A stretch of DNA of 19,085 bases from JACJXF01 sp964349045. GTDB lineage: Bacteria; Bacteroidota; Bacteroidia; Bacteroidales; GCA-2748055. Shown here piece after piece: positions 8,174-16,096 of this stretch. A program made the position numbers and the translations under genes. Location: the NCBI GenBank assembly GCA_964349045.1, contig CAYGFI010000096.1, forward strand, positions 1-19,085, written 5' to 3'. Below the pieces are notes generated by a model, which made no database searches, was not told where the DNA came from, and worked only from the letters and a program-made list of their open reading frames with translations. The stretch's first letter is position 1, and each line of letters begins with the position of its first letter.

Positions 8174-9949
8174 TTAAGAATAGATCGGCCCATAATTCCG
8201 ACAGGCATTGAAATCAGATGATCCAGGCTCGGTTCCAAATGCGCTCCATGCACTGGGTCTGAAGATCAAATCTTCGGAAACATTATGCATATTCACAGGG
8301 ATTCTTAATATAGACGCAAGGGTAATCAGGTCTGCTCCGATATGCCCGTAAGAAATGGCCCCATGATTAGCTCCCCATCCGGCCATTACAGAGTACACGT
8401 CTTTAAACTGGCCTTGACCGTTGGTTCTTGGTACAAACCATGTTGTGGGCCAGGTTGGATCGGTTCGTTTGTCTAGGATATCATGTATATCCTGGGGAAG
8501 TTCGACTGTCCAGCCTTCAGCAAGTTGCAAAACCGGACCGAGTCCTTTAACCAGGTTTATACGGCACATGGTAACCGGCATTTGTCCTGCAGTTTTAAAC
8601 TGGGAAGAGAAACCACCTCCCATGAAATACTCCTTATTTCCCGGACACCAGCGGGTATTTTTCAGTGATTTAGTGACTTCATCAGAAACAATGTCCCACC
8701 AGGGTTTCATTACCGGGTTTCCCTGTTTATCGCGCTGTTGAGCAGTAGCGTCAAGGGTGGTTGAACCTGAATTAATTAAATGGATTATCCCATTCGCGGC
8801 TAATCCGGTTAGTTCTTTGCCGGTAACCCGTTTCACTGATGCGGGACTCCAGTAAGTGCGCACATCTGAGAAGATCTGTGAGGTATTTGTCAGTAAATGG
8901 CCAAACAACATCGATACCCCGTTCAGACTGTCATTCTCAGTTGCAAATACAAATGCTTCCCTGATGCCATTCCAGTCAAATGATGAATTTAAGATGGCTT
9001 CCGTAAAATCAGCGTTTGGATAGTAATCTGTCCAATGACGTTGCCCCTGAAATCCACCTGCAATCGCGTTTCGCCCTTTGGCTTCCTCACCAAAACCCAT
9101 ATCAGCAAGTTTCGGGTTACCAATCATCAGATCCCGGGATATAAGTGTCATTTTCACAACAACCTCCCATTCCCAGTCTTTTCTTTTGCGATCGGAGGGT
9201 TTTTTATTCAGGTCAGGTCCTTCAATACAGTTTGTTTTCACCCATGATAATGCTTTTTCATATTCCTGCTTATCATAAATTCCCTGGTCAATCCGGCGAA
9301 GAATTTCCGTCATATCTACAAATTCGGTTCTCATCCCCAGGTAATCCTGGAAGAAATCCGGATTAACTGTTGAACCTGCAATACCCATAGAAGTATATCC
9401 CAAAGAGAGGTATGACTTCCCTTTCATCTGGGCCACAGCCAGTCCGGCATTCACAAACCGGAGGATTTTTTCTTTAACATCAGCCGTTATTGACAAATCT
9501 CCTGCATCCTGAACATCTCTTCCGTAAATACCAAAAGCAGGCAGTCCTTTTTGTGAATATCCTGCAAGTGCTGCCGCGAGGTAAACGGCTCCGGGCCTTT
9601 CAGTTCCATTAAATCCCCAGATTGCTTTTGGAATTAATGGATCGGTATCCATTACTTCCGTACCATAACACCAGCAAGGAGTCACAGTCAGTGAGACTCC
9701 AACGCCTTCCCTGGAAAACTGGTCGGCACAATGAGCTGCATCAGCTACACCCCCGATGGTTGAATTTGAAATGACACATTCAACTTTTTCACCGGAAGGA
9801 AACCTCAGGTTCTCTTCAATAAGACGGGCGGCCATTTTGGCCATGTTCATGGTTTGAGTTTCAAGGGCTTCACGCACACCATGCTCCCGCCCGTCAATCA
9901 CGGGTCTGATTCCTACTTTTGGTAGTCTTCCTATTAATCTGTTTGCCAT
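8174..9949 (-). CDS. fucI: L-fucose isomerase
   Basis: This cytoplasmic, Mn-dependent ketol isomerase converts L-fucose to L-fuculose (and often D-arabinose to D-ribulose). At 591 residues it has the same length as the E. coli enzyme. The metal and catalytic residues known there as Glu337, Asp361 and His528 are present here one position later: Glu338 in FATENDSLNG, Asp362 in SQIFSDVRTYW and His529 in GANHGAISYGH. Other conserved stretches are RPVIDGREHGVRE near the N-terminus and WGFNGTERPGAVYLAA at about 111-126. It is the first gene of the minus-strand operon. A leader of about 110 nt holds a candidate LacI-type operator at 10080-10091. The next steps, a kinase and an aldolase, are not encoded in this window. 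Confidence 0.96.
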   Translation of the reverse strand: MANRLIGRLPKVGIRPVIDGREHGVREALETQTMNMAKMAARLIEENLRFPSGEKVECVISNSTIGGVADAAHCADQFSREGVGVSLTVTPCWCYGTEVMDTDPLIPKAIWGFNGTERPGAVYLAAALAGYSQKGLPAFGIYGRDVQDAGDLSITADVKEKILRFVNAGLAVAQMKGKSYLSLGYTSMGIAGSTVNPDFFQDYLGMRTEFVDMTEILRRIDQGIYDKQEYEKALSWVKTNCIEGPDLNKKPSDRKRKDWEWEVVVKMTLISRDLMIGNPKLADMGFGEEAKGRNAIAGGFQGQRHWTDYYPNADFTEAILNSSFDWNGIREAFVFATENDSLNGVSMLFGHLLTNTSQIFSDVRTYWSPASVKRVTGKELTGLAANGIIHLINSGSTTLDATAQQRDKQGNPVMKPWWDIVSDEVTKSLKNTRWCPGNKEYFMGGGFSSQFKTAGQMPVTMCRINLVKGLGPVLQLAEGWTVELPQDIHDILDKRTDPTWPTTWFVPRTNGQGQFKDVYSVMAGWGANHGAISYGHIGADLITLASILRIPVNMHNVSEDLIFRPSAWSAFGTEPGSSDFNACRNYGPIYS

Positions 9950-9966
9950 AGTTATTTTTTTAAAGG

Positions 9967-9982
9967 ATTAATAATTATTAAT
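9967..9982. repeat. AT-only 16-bp palindrome before fucI
   Basis: ATTAATAATTATTAAT is a perfect 16-bp palindrome located 18 nt upstream of the fucI start codon. It may be a weak hairpin in the leader, a protein site, or just an AT-rich translation-initiation region, which is common in Bacteroidetes. A similar AT-rich stretch precedes susC at 3211-3226. Confidence 0.4.
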
Positions 9983-10067
9983 ATTAAGGTTACACATGTA
10001 AAATGTGAATACCGCCATAAAAATGGTGTTTTATTTTTGTTATTCATAATTGAGATACTAAGTTTTA

Positions 10068-10101
10068 TAATCTTATTGAATAATCGATTAAGCAAGACAA
10101 T
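10068..10101 (-). promoter_or_regulatory. putative fuc operon promoter with LacI-type operator
   Basis: Read on the minus strand, a TATTG (-33-like) is followed after 22 nt by TAAGATTA, a partial match to the Bacteroidetes -7 box TAnnTTTG. Between them lies TTAATCGATTAT (10080-10091), whose inner ten bases are a perfect palindrome with central CG. The arrangement copies the better-supported lacI promoter at 11185-11216. This places transcription start roughly at 10060 and gives a 5' leader of about 110 nt for fucI. The -7 match alone is weak. Confidence comes mainly from the matching architecture. Confidence 0.5.
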
Positions 10102-10111
10102 AAAAAAAAAT

Positions 10112-11125
10112 CTAACACTCTCTTGGATCCCTGGCAATTAAAGTTGGACTAAGCATGATTTGGCTTATTTTACTTGATCCGTTCATTAAATCCATCAGAA
10201 TTCTGAATGACTCTTTGCCCATTTCTTCAAGAGGTTGTTCTACAAAACTCAGGGGCGGTGTGAATAAATCAAATACATCACCCCCGTCGAAGCCTATAAA
10301 AGCCAATTTTTCCGGGATCTTAAGGCATCTTTTCTGAATGCAGTATAAACCAAATATTGAAAGAGTATTGGTTGCAAAAACAAGAGCGTTTATATTTATA
10401 TTTTTATTTTCAAAATTGTCAAATACATTCTCAATATCCTCGTTGTAGTGATCAAATCTGATTTCTTCAACACAGATGTTATCAGTTAAATTGTGATCTG
10501 CCATTGCCTGGGTATATCCCCGGATCCTTTCTTTCATATGAATAAGAGAGGATTTATGAGCAATCATGGCAATATGATTGAATCCATTTTCAATATGATG
10601 TATAGTTGCATCATATGTAGCCTGGTAATTATCAAGAATAATATGACTGGCATTTATTTCCGGAAAATAACGGTCAACCAGAACCAATGGTATTTTCTTC
10701 TTTAGCAGGCTTTGTATTTGTCCGCTGCTGCCTTCTGCAGGGACAATAATAATACCATCAACCTGGCGGTTAAGAAAGGTATTAATTAATACTGCAGATT
10801 TAGTCCCGTCTTCATCCGAGCTGCCAAATATTACCGTATATCCGAATTTACCTGCTTCATTTTCAATAATTCTTGCAAGTTGACCAAAAAACGGGTTTGC
10901 TATATCAGCAACGATTAAACCAATTGTTTTAGTGGTTTTCATCCTTAAGCTGCGGGCAATCTGGTTGGGCTGATAATTTAATTCCTCAGCCGCCTCCTTG
11001 ATTTTCTTAACGACTTCTGCACCAACTCTCTTTTCTTTTTCCTGCCCATTCATTACATAGGAAACAAGTGCGATTGAAACTCCGACCTTGTTGGCTATAT
11101 CCTTCAATGACACCCTTTTCTGCAT
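10112..11125 (-). CDS. LacI/GalR-family transcriptional regulator
   Basis: A 337-residue DNA-binding regulator. Residues about 5-27 form the LacI helix-turn-helix (SLKDIANKVGVSIALVSYVM). The hinge-helix region is NYQPNQIARSLRMKTTKTIG at 50-69. The periplasmic-binding-protein-like ligand domain starts at LIVADIANPFFGQLARIIE and includes VDGIIIVPA and the late FIGFDGGDVFDLFTPPLSFVEQP. It lies immediately upstream of fucI, in the same orientation, with 162 nt between them. A perfect palindrome, TTAAACGTTTAA, is in its own promoter and a related one is before fucI, so it probably represses itself and the operon until an inducer binds. L-fucose, fuculose or a pathway intermediate is the natural inducer guess. 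The short FGG/FDGGD region does not identify the ligand. Confidence 0.93.
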   Translation of the reverse strand: MQKRVSLKDIANKVGVSIALVSYVMNGQEKEKRVGAEVVKKIKEAAEELNYQPNQIARSLRMKTTKTIGLIVADIANPFFGQLARIIENEAGKFGYTVIFGSSDEDGTKSAVLINTFLNRQVDGIIIVPAEGSSGQIQSLLKKKIPLVLVDRYFPEINASHIILDNYQATYDATIHHIENGFNHIAMIAHKSSLIHMKERIRGYTQAMADHNLTDNICVEEIRFDHYNEDIENVFDNFENKNININALVFATNTLSIFGLYCIQKRCLKIPEKLAFIGFDGGDVFDLFTPPLSFVEQPLEEMGKESFRILMDLMNGSSKISQIMLSPTLIARDPREC

Positions 11126-11184
11126 AATTCTACATGGATAGGTTTATTTAAGACCAGAAAAAATATAATTTCTACTTTGAATTT

Positions 11185-11216
11185 CAAAGATATGCTTAAA
11201 CGTTTAAATTCACAAA
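11185..11216 (-). promoter_or_regulatory. lacI promoter (TTTG-N20-TATCTTTG)
   Basis: On the minus strand TTTG (11213-11216) and TATCTTTG (11185-11192) are 20 nt apart, a full match to the Bacteroidetes sigma-ABfr consensus (-33 TTTG, -7 TAnnTTTG). Transcription should begin near 11178, giving a leader of about 50 nt before the lacI start at 11125. Confidence 0.72.
11196..11207. promoter_or_regulatory. LacI-family operator TTAAACGTTTAA
   Basis: This is a perfect 12-bp palindrome with the central CG step typical of LacI/GalR-family sites. It lies in the spacer between the -33 and -7 boxes of the lacI promoter, 5 nt after the former and 3 nt before the latter, where a bound repressor would block polymerase. 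It is most likely the autoregulatory site of the adjacent LacI protein. Confidence 0.72.
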
Positions 11217-11238
11217 TTATTTTTTAATTTTTTAGAAA

Positions 11239-11288
11239 AAATTTCTGCAGTTCCTTATGGAATACATGATCCATGCTATCAGAAATTT
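11239..11288 (-). terminator. possible terminator after the CDGSH gene
   Basis: AAATTTCTG (11239-11247) and CAGAAATTT (11280-11288) form a 9-bp stem. In minus-strand RNA the stem is followed by a U-rich run. It lies about 30 nt past the CDGSH stop codon and before the lacI promoter. The loop is long (32 nt) and the stem is AT-rich, so the call is weak. Confidence 0.35.
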
Positions 11289-11318
11289 ACCAGTGTGGGT
11301 TATCTTCGGAATATATCT

Positions 11319-11579
11319 TCAGGATGTATACCCCGGAAGTTCCCGGTGTGTATCATCACAAAAGGGAGGTGTTTTAGTCTGCTTACAGGCGCACCATTTT
11401 ACAAGCTTTTTTTCATCAATTTTAACCTCCAACGGAAGGAATGTGGTAACCCGGTGCGAACCATCGCAAAAGGGTTGATTTTTGCTACGTCCGCATGCAC
11501 ACCAATTATAGGTTCCGGGTTCGGTTACCAACTTAATGGAACGCAGGCCGGCAATTGTGGGTTTTTCTTTATCGCTCAT
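11319..11579 (-). CDS. tandem CDGSH iron-sulfur domain protein
   Basis: This small 86-residue protein has two CDGSH-type [2Fe-2S] binding motifs. The first is Cys27-Ala-Cys29, then PFCDGSH with Cys38 and His42. The second is Cys63-Ala-Cys65, then PPFCDDTH with Cys74 and His78. All eight 3Cys-1His ligands are present. The second motif has Asp in place of the usual Gly in CDG. The two-motif layout resembles mitochondrial CISD3/MiNT-type and many bacterial homologues, which act in redox or Fe-S handling. There is no signal peptide, so it should be cytoplasmic. A TACATTTG -7 box lies 30 nt upstream. It is divergent from the beta-helix gene and has no evident functional link to the fucose operon. 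Confidence 0.93.
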   Translation of the reverse strand: MSDKEKPTIAGLRSIKLVTEPGTYNWCACGRSKNQPFCDGSHRVTTFLPLEVKIDEKKLVKWCACKQTKTPPFCDDTHRELPGYTS

Positions 11580-11608
11580 AATTATCGTTCAATTCAATCG
11601 GAACTTAT

Positions 11609-11616
11609 CAAATGTA
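11609..11616 (-). promoter_or_regulatory. putative -7 box of the CDGSH gene
   Basis: On the minus strand this reads TACATTTG, a full match to the Bacteroidetes TAnnTTTG -7 consensus, ending 29 nt before the start codon. No clear TTTG is found at the -33 spacing, where the sequence is only T-rich. Confidence 0.5.
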
Positions 11617-11849
11617 ATTTTTTTTCACAGGTTAAAAAATTCATATCTTGCGAATAAGGTGGAAAATTATAATTCTGCCCTGGAATATTTACCAATCAAA
11701 AAGATAATTATGCAATGGAACCGATTGTATTAACAGATAAATCAGTAAAACCAAACGATGATATTGTTTTTTCAATTATCGGAAACAGGAGTATCCTCTG
11801 GCAGGCTATAATGAATTATAATTATCAATTCCAAACTTATACCATTATC

Positions 11850-14800
11850 ATGAACCTCTTAAGGAAATACTTTATTCCAGTTTTTTTTACCTGTATGTTT
11901 CTGGTCATTACATTATTGCCACTGCCAACATTCAGCCAATCGGTCTATGATGCAAAACCAATAGATAGCGAAGCCGTTTATTTTACTCCTGAAAATTTCA
12001 GTATTAAAGCCGATGGAAAAACAGACGTTAGCGAGAGCTTGCAAAATGCCATCAACCAGCTTAAGAAGGAGAAAAACTTTGGTATTCTGTTTATTCCGGA
12101 AGGTAAATACCTCATCAGTAAAACCATCTATATTCCTCGGGCTATCAGGCTTATCGGTTATGGGAAAGACAGGCCTGAAATTGTCCTGGGCACCAATACT
12201 CCCGGATACCAGGAGGAAATCAGTTCAGATAAAGGCAAAGCGAATTACATGTTTTGGTTTACATCCCCTCTTGTTGAAAAGGATGAACAGAATATTGAAG
12301 ATGCCAATGCCGGAACATTTTACAGCGCTTTCTCCAACATAAACATTAAAATTGAAAATGGTAATCCGGCTGCAGTCGCTCTCCGTACTCACTTTGCTCA
12401 GCATTGCTTTATTTCCCATTGCGACATCCGGATCGGAAGTGGTAAAGCCGGAGTGTACGATGTAGGAAATTTCATGGAAAACGTCAGGTTTTTCGGGGGG
12501 GATTATGGCATCTATACCACAAAAACTTCCCCGGGCTGGCAATTCATGATGCTCGATACTTACTTCGAAGGACAAAGGAAATCAGCCATTATGACACAGG
12601 AAGCCGGACTTACAATTGTGCGCCTCCAGGCTAAAAATGTTCCTCACGTTATCGAAATCAGACCCGACTATTGGGAAAAGCTTTATATGGAAGACTGCCA
12701 GTTCACAGATGTAAAGGAAGCCGCGATTGTGATCAGCAATGAAAATAACGATAATACCCAGATCAGCCTGTTTAATATTAATTGCAAAAATGTTCCCTTG
12801 CTGGTATCTTACCGGAAAAGCGGACAGTCAACAAAAGGTGACGGGAAAATGTATACAGTAAAAAAATACGTCTATGGTTTGCATATTGCCGACCTGGGCG
12901 AAACTCCTGAATACAGAACAAGTATTGAAATGGTTCCGTTGAAGGTTTTTCCTGATCCGTTAAAGTCAGATATTCCCAGGCTCCCCGGAATGAGTGAATG
13001 GGTAAACTTGAATGATATTGGAGCTGTCGGTGACGGTGAAACTGATAATACAGAAATATTGCAAAAAGCTGTCGATAACCACCGCGTAATTTATGTTCCC
13101 CAGGGATGGTACCGCCTTTCTGAAACAGTTAAGCTCAAACCAAACACCGTTCTTATTGGACTTTCTCCCATTGGCACTCAGTTCCTGCTTAAGGACAATA
13201 CCCCTGCTTTCAGTGGTTTCGGGGGACCAAAAGCTATGATCGAAGTACCCAAAGGAGGGAATTCAATTATAAGCGGTATTGGCCTTTCCACAGGCGATTA
13301 TAACTCGCGTGCCGTGGCATGTAAGTGGATGGGCGGCCCTGAATCGTATATGAATGATGTGAAATTCTTAGGAGGACACGGCGACATGAACAAAGGCCCG
13401 GAAATGGCAAGGCAAAGGCAACCCAGGGTGGTTACCCGAGAAAGCCGCATCCGGCAGGGTGTTGATCCTGCATGGGATACTCAATACTGGAGTCTATGGG
13501 TAACCAATGGGGGAGGAGGAATTTTTGCAGACATCTGGACAGCAAGTACTTTCGCAACAAACGGAATGTATGTTTCAAATACAAGTACTCCCGGACGAAT
13601 TTACGCAATGTCTGTTGAACACCACGTTCGTAATGAAGTCCGGTTCAATAAAGTATCCAACTGGAAGGTTTATGCCCTTCAGCTTGAAGAAGAAAGCAGG
13701 GAAAGCCAGTACTGTCAGCCTCTTGAAATTCAGGAATCGGAAAATCTTGTTTTTGCCAATCTGTATACTTTCAGGGTTATCCGTTTAAAAACACCCTATC
13801 CGTATGCAATACGCAGCTGGAACAACCGGAATATCGATTTTTTTAATTTTCATAACTACACGCAAATTAAATATACCATTACCAATTCGTTATATGACAT
13901 AAGCAGCAAAATTCAGGTTTGCCCCTGGGAATTTGCACACCTCCAAATAAGCGGAAAAGATGTTCAAACCGGAACAGGAATAAACGGAAAAATAAAGGAA
14001 TTGGCCGATGGATTTGAATTTGCTGAAGGAATTTGTGTCGACAGCAAAGGGAATGTTTATTTCAGTGAATCGAGGTTAAAACGGATTTATAAATGGTCAG
14101 CAGAAGATGAGAAAATAAGCCTGCTTGCCGATTTCCAATGGGAACCGCAGGCTCTTGCATGCGATTCCGAAGATAACCTGCTTGTGGTATTCCGATACGA
14201 TCCGCAACCCGGATACCTGGTGAATGGGATACAGGAAAAATTCACCAATCCGCCGGATGCAAATGGAACCTCCTACAGCGGCTGGGGAAATTCAGGATTT
14301 GCCATCTGGGTGTACAGCATCGATCCTGATAATCCAGAAGAAACAATTCAAAAACTTCCGACAGTGAAAATGGGTTCAGTGAAAAATATCCACAAAGCCA
14401 TATATCCCTCCAATCGTTGGAGAGACTCGCATGATTTCAATGAAATCATCCTGCAAAAAGCCACTGAATGCTATGTCGCCCCGGATGGGAAAACCATTTT
14501 CCCTATCTGTTATGATTTTGCCCGCGCCAATTCACTGATTTCTGCTTATCCCGGGAAACCGCTATATGCAACCAATGAATATGATAAACGGGTTGTTCGT
14601 CTGAATGTAACTGCAGAAGGATTTCTTTCTGATCCCGCGTACTTTGCGGAAAAAGGAGAATTCAGCGCTGCGGTTGATGATACTGGAAATGTATATGTTG
14701 CCGATGGGAATATTTACGTCTTCAATCCGGCCGGAGAACAGGTAAATTATATCGAAATTCCGGAAAGGCCCGTTACAATTGCTTTCGGGGGAGATGATAA

Positions 14801-14858
14801 ATCCACTTTATTTGTAACAACGGCGGGGAAGTTGTATAGCCTGGTAATAAAAGATTAG
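11850..14858 (+). CDS. secreted double pectate-lyase-like beta-helix protein with C-terminal propeller
   Basis: A 1002-residue exported protein. The start at 11850 is chosen because it opens with a basic/hydrophobic signal peptide (about residues 1-29, ending LPTFSQS). The in-frame ATG at 11715 would add 45 polar residues in front. Two copies of a pectate-lyase-3/GH28-related N-terminal motif are visible: FSIKADGKTDVSESLQNAIN with LFIPEGKYLISKTIYIP at about 50-97, and DIGAVGDGETDNTEILQKAV with VIYVPQGWYRLSETVKL from about 385. Each probably starts a right-handed parallel beta-helix. From about residue 708 the pattern changes to propeller-like blades (FEFAEGICVDSKGNVYFSES, EPQALACDSEDNLLVV, AAVDDTGNVYVADGNIYVF) like SMP-30/gluconolactonase or NHL repeats. 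It is probably a periplasmic or surface polysaccharide lyase or hydrolase, but no catalytic residues could be assigned. It is transcribed alone, convergent with the wecE-like gene. Confidence 0.85.
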   Translation: MNLLRKYFIPVFFTCMFLVITLLPLPTFSQSVYDAKPIDSEAVYFTPENFSIKADGKTDVSESLQNAINQLKKEKNFGILFIPEGKYLISKTIYIPRAIRLIGYGKDRPEIVLGTNTPGYQEEISSDKGKANYMFWFTSPLVEKDEQNIEDANAGTFYSAFSNINIKIENGNPAAVALRTHFAQHCFISHCDIRIGSGKAGVYDVGNFMENVRFFGGDYGIYTTKTSPGWQFMMLDTYFEGQRKSAIMTQEAGLTIVRLQAKNVPHVIEIRPDYWEKLYMEDCQFTDVKEAAIVISNENNDNTQISLFNINCKNVPLLVSYRKSGQSTKGDGKMYTVKKYVYGLHIADLGETPEYRTSIEMVPLKVFPDPLKSDIPRLPGMSEWVNLNDIGAVGDGETDNTEILQKAVDNHRVIYVPQGWYRLSETVKLKPNTVLIGLSPIGTQFLLKDNTPAFSGFGGPKAMIEVPKGGNSIISGIGLSTGDYNSRAVACKWMGGPESYMNDVKFLGGHGDMNKGPEMARQRQPRVVTRESRIRQGVDPAWDTQYWSLWVTNGGGGIFADIWTASTFATNGMYVSNTSTPGRIYAMSVEHHVRNEVRFNKVSNWKVYALQLEEESRESQYCQPLEIQESENLVFANLYTFRVIRLKTPYPYAIRSWNNRNIDFFNFHNYTQIKYTITNSLYDISSKIQVCPWEFAHLQISGKDVQTGTGINGKIKELADGFEFAEGICVDSKGNVYFSESRLKRIYKWSAEDEKISLLADFQWEPQALACDSEDNLLVVFRYDPQPGYLVNGIQEKFTNPPDANGTSYSGWGNSGFAIWVYSIDPDNPEETIQKLPTVKMGSVKNIHKAIYPSNRWRDSHDFNEIILQKATECYVAPDGKTIFPICYDFARANSLISAYPGKPLYATNEYDKRVVRLNVTAEGFLSDPAYFAEKGEFSAAVDDTGNVYVADGNIYVFNPAGEQVNYIEIPERPVTIAFGGDDKSTLFVTTAGKLYSLVIKD

Positions 14859-14948
14859 GAAATCAGACAAAACCGGCCCGCGTTCATAAGCTTAGCGTAA
14901 AAGTTTTTTCCATGATGATTTTCCCGGATGAACAGTCTGGTGAAAAAA

Positions 14949-16082
14949 TTACTCATTCTCAAAGAATTCCCTGATCAGCCTGCAAATCTTCTTAATCTCC
15001 CTGCTGCTCAATTCATAATAAAGTGGCAGTCTTACCAGGCAATCCGAATAATAATCGCTCCATGGCAATGGACGACCGTCATGTTTATCTTTGTAGTACA
15101 TAGAGTCGTGCAGTGAAAGATAATGGAACACCGCAAGAATGCCATTATCGCTAAGTTTTGCGATAAGCCTGGTTCTCTCTGCGGGGTTTCCAAGGATCAG
15201 GTAGAAGATATGCCCGTTATTAGTTGCATTTTCAGGAATACGGGGGAGTTTCACATTGTATTTTCCTTCCAGTTCCTTAAGTAATTCATAATAAAGGTTC
15301 CAGTTCTGAACCCTTTTAGCCTGGATTTTTTCAAGGCAGTTTAGCTGGGCATACAAAAAAGCTGCAGTGACTTCAGAAGGTAGCCAGGATGAGCCGATGT
15401 CAACCCAGCCATACTTATTTACCTCTCCCCTGAAAAACTCGGCGCGGTTGGTACCTTTCTCCCATATGATCTCGGCCCGTTTTTTAAATTGTTCATCATT
15501 GATCACGAGCATTCCTCCCTCACCGGCATTTATGTTTTTCGTTTCGTGAAAGGAAAAGGCTGAAAGATGACCGAAGCTTCCCAAAGGTTTTCCCTTGTAA
15601 AATGAATCGATTGCCTGGGCAGCATCTTCAACCACGAAGAGTTTGTGTTTGTTTGCAATGCGCATGATCTCGTCCATGTCGCAGGCCATCCCGGCATAGT
15701 GGACAGGAACAATAGCCTTGGTTTTTTCGTTTATCAGGCTTTCGAGACCACCGGTCGCCATATTCGGATGAAATTCGGTACTGTCGGTAAAAACAATTTT
15801 TGCTCCCCTGAGAATAAACGCGTTTGCTGTGCTGACAAAGGTATAAGAAGGCATAATAACCTCATCGCCGGGTTGGATATCGATCAGAATTGCAGCCATT
15901 TCCAGCGCATGGGTACAGCTTGTGGTAAGGAGCACATTCTGAAATCCGTACTTCTTTTTTACAAACTCATGACACAAAGCTGTAAACTGGCCATTTCCGG
16001 AAATTTTACCGGCTTTGATGGCTAAGCGGATGTTTTTGGTTTCTAAACCTGTCAGGTATGGTTTGTTGAATGGGATTTTCAA
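14949..16082 (-). CDS. wecE: WecE-like dTDP-4-keto-6-deoxyglucose aminotransferase
   Basis: This 377-residue enzyme is a PLP-dependent sugar aminotransferase of the DegT/DnrJ/EryC1/StrS family. It closely follows E. coli WecE (RffA), which turns dTDP-4-keto-6-deoxy-D-glucose into dTDP-4-amino-4,6-dideoxy-D-galactose using glutamate. Shared stretches are IPFNKPYLTG at the N-terminus, DIQPGDEVIMPSYTFVSTAN at about 68-87, IVPVHYAGMACDMDEIM and FSFHETKNINAGEGGM. Lys182 in HETKN is the expected Schiff-base lysine (Lys181 in E. coli) and Asp153 in VEDAAQ should bind the PLP nitrogen. IWEKGTNRAEFFRGEVNKY and VFHYLSLHDS also match. It is the last gene of a three-gene cassette, 99 nt after the wecD-like gene, with a repeat hairpin between them. 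The sugar nucleotide suppliers (rmlA, rmlB) are not in the window. Confidence 0.92.
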   Translation of the reverse strand: MKIPFNKPYLTGLETKNIRLAIKAGKISGNGQFTALCHEFVKKKYGFQNVLLTTSCTHALEMAAILIDIQPGDEVIMPSYTFVSTANAFILRGAKIVFTDSTEFHPNMATGGLESLINEKTKAIVPVHYAGMACDMDEIMRIANKHKLFVVEDAAQAIDSFYKGKPLGSFGHLSAFSFHETKNINAGEGGMLVINDEQFKKRAEIIWEKGTNRAEFFRGEVNKYGWVDIGSSWLPSEVTAAFLYAQLNCLEKIQAKRVQNWNLYYELLKELEGKYNVKLPRIPENATNNGHIFYLILGNPAERTRLIAKLSDNGILAVFHYLSLHDSMYYKDKHDGRPLPWSDYYSDCLVRLPLYYELSSREIKKICRLIREFFENE

Positions 16083-16096
16083 GTTAGTACTATTTT

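Noticed and set aside
8152..8253. Longer start for the lipoprotein gene at 8253
   Set aside because: It overlaps the fucI coding end by about 80 nt and hides the lipobox; ATG 8151 gives a standard lipoprotein leader.
10011..10030. Hairpin followed by a T-run on the plus strand in the fucI leader (ACCGCCAT, ATGGTGTT)
   Set aside because: No plus-strand gene ends here, and the stem is short with a mismatch. It is not called as a terminator.
9952..10137. 61-codon minus-strand ORF between fucI and lacI
   Set aside because: It covers the operon leader and the end of lacI, is lysine/isoleucine-rich from AT-rich DNA, and overlaps the putative promoter and operator.
11644..11650. TATCTTG as a possible -7 box for the beta-helix gene
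   Set aside because: It is one base short of TAnnTTTG, has no -33 match, and would give a leader of about 190 nt.
11295..11657. 120-codon plus-strand ORF antisense to the CDGSH gene
   Set aside because: The CDGSH frame has two complete iron-sulfur motifs, so this is a shadow frame.
11715..11849. Upstream in-frame extension of the beta-helix protein from ATG 11715
   Set aside because: It would put 45 polar residues before an obvious signal peptide that begins at ATG 11850.
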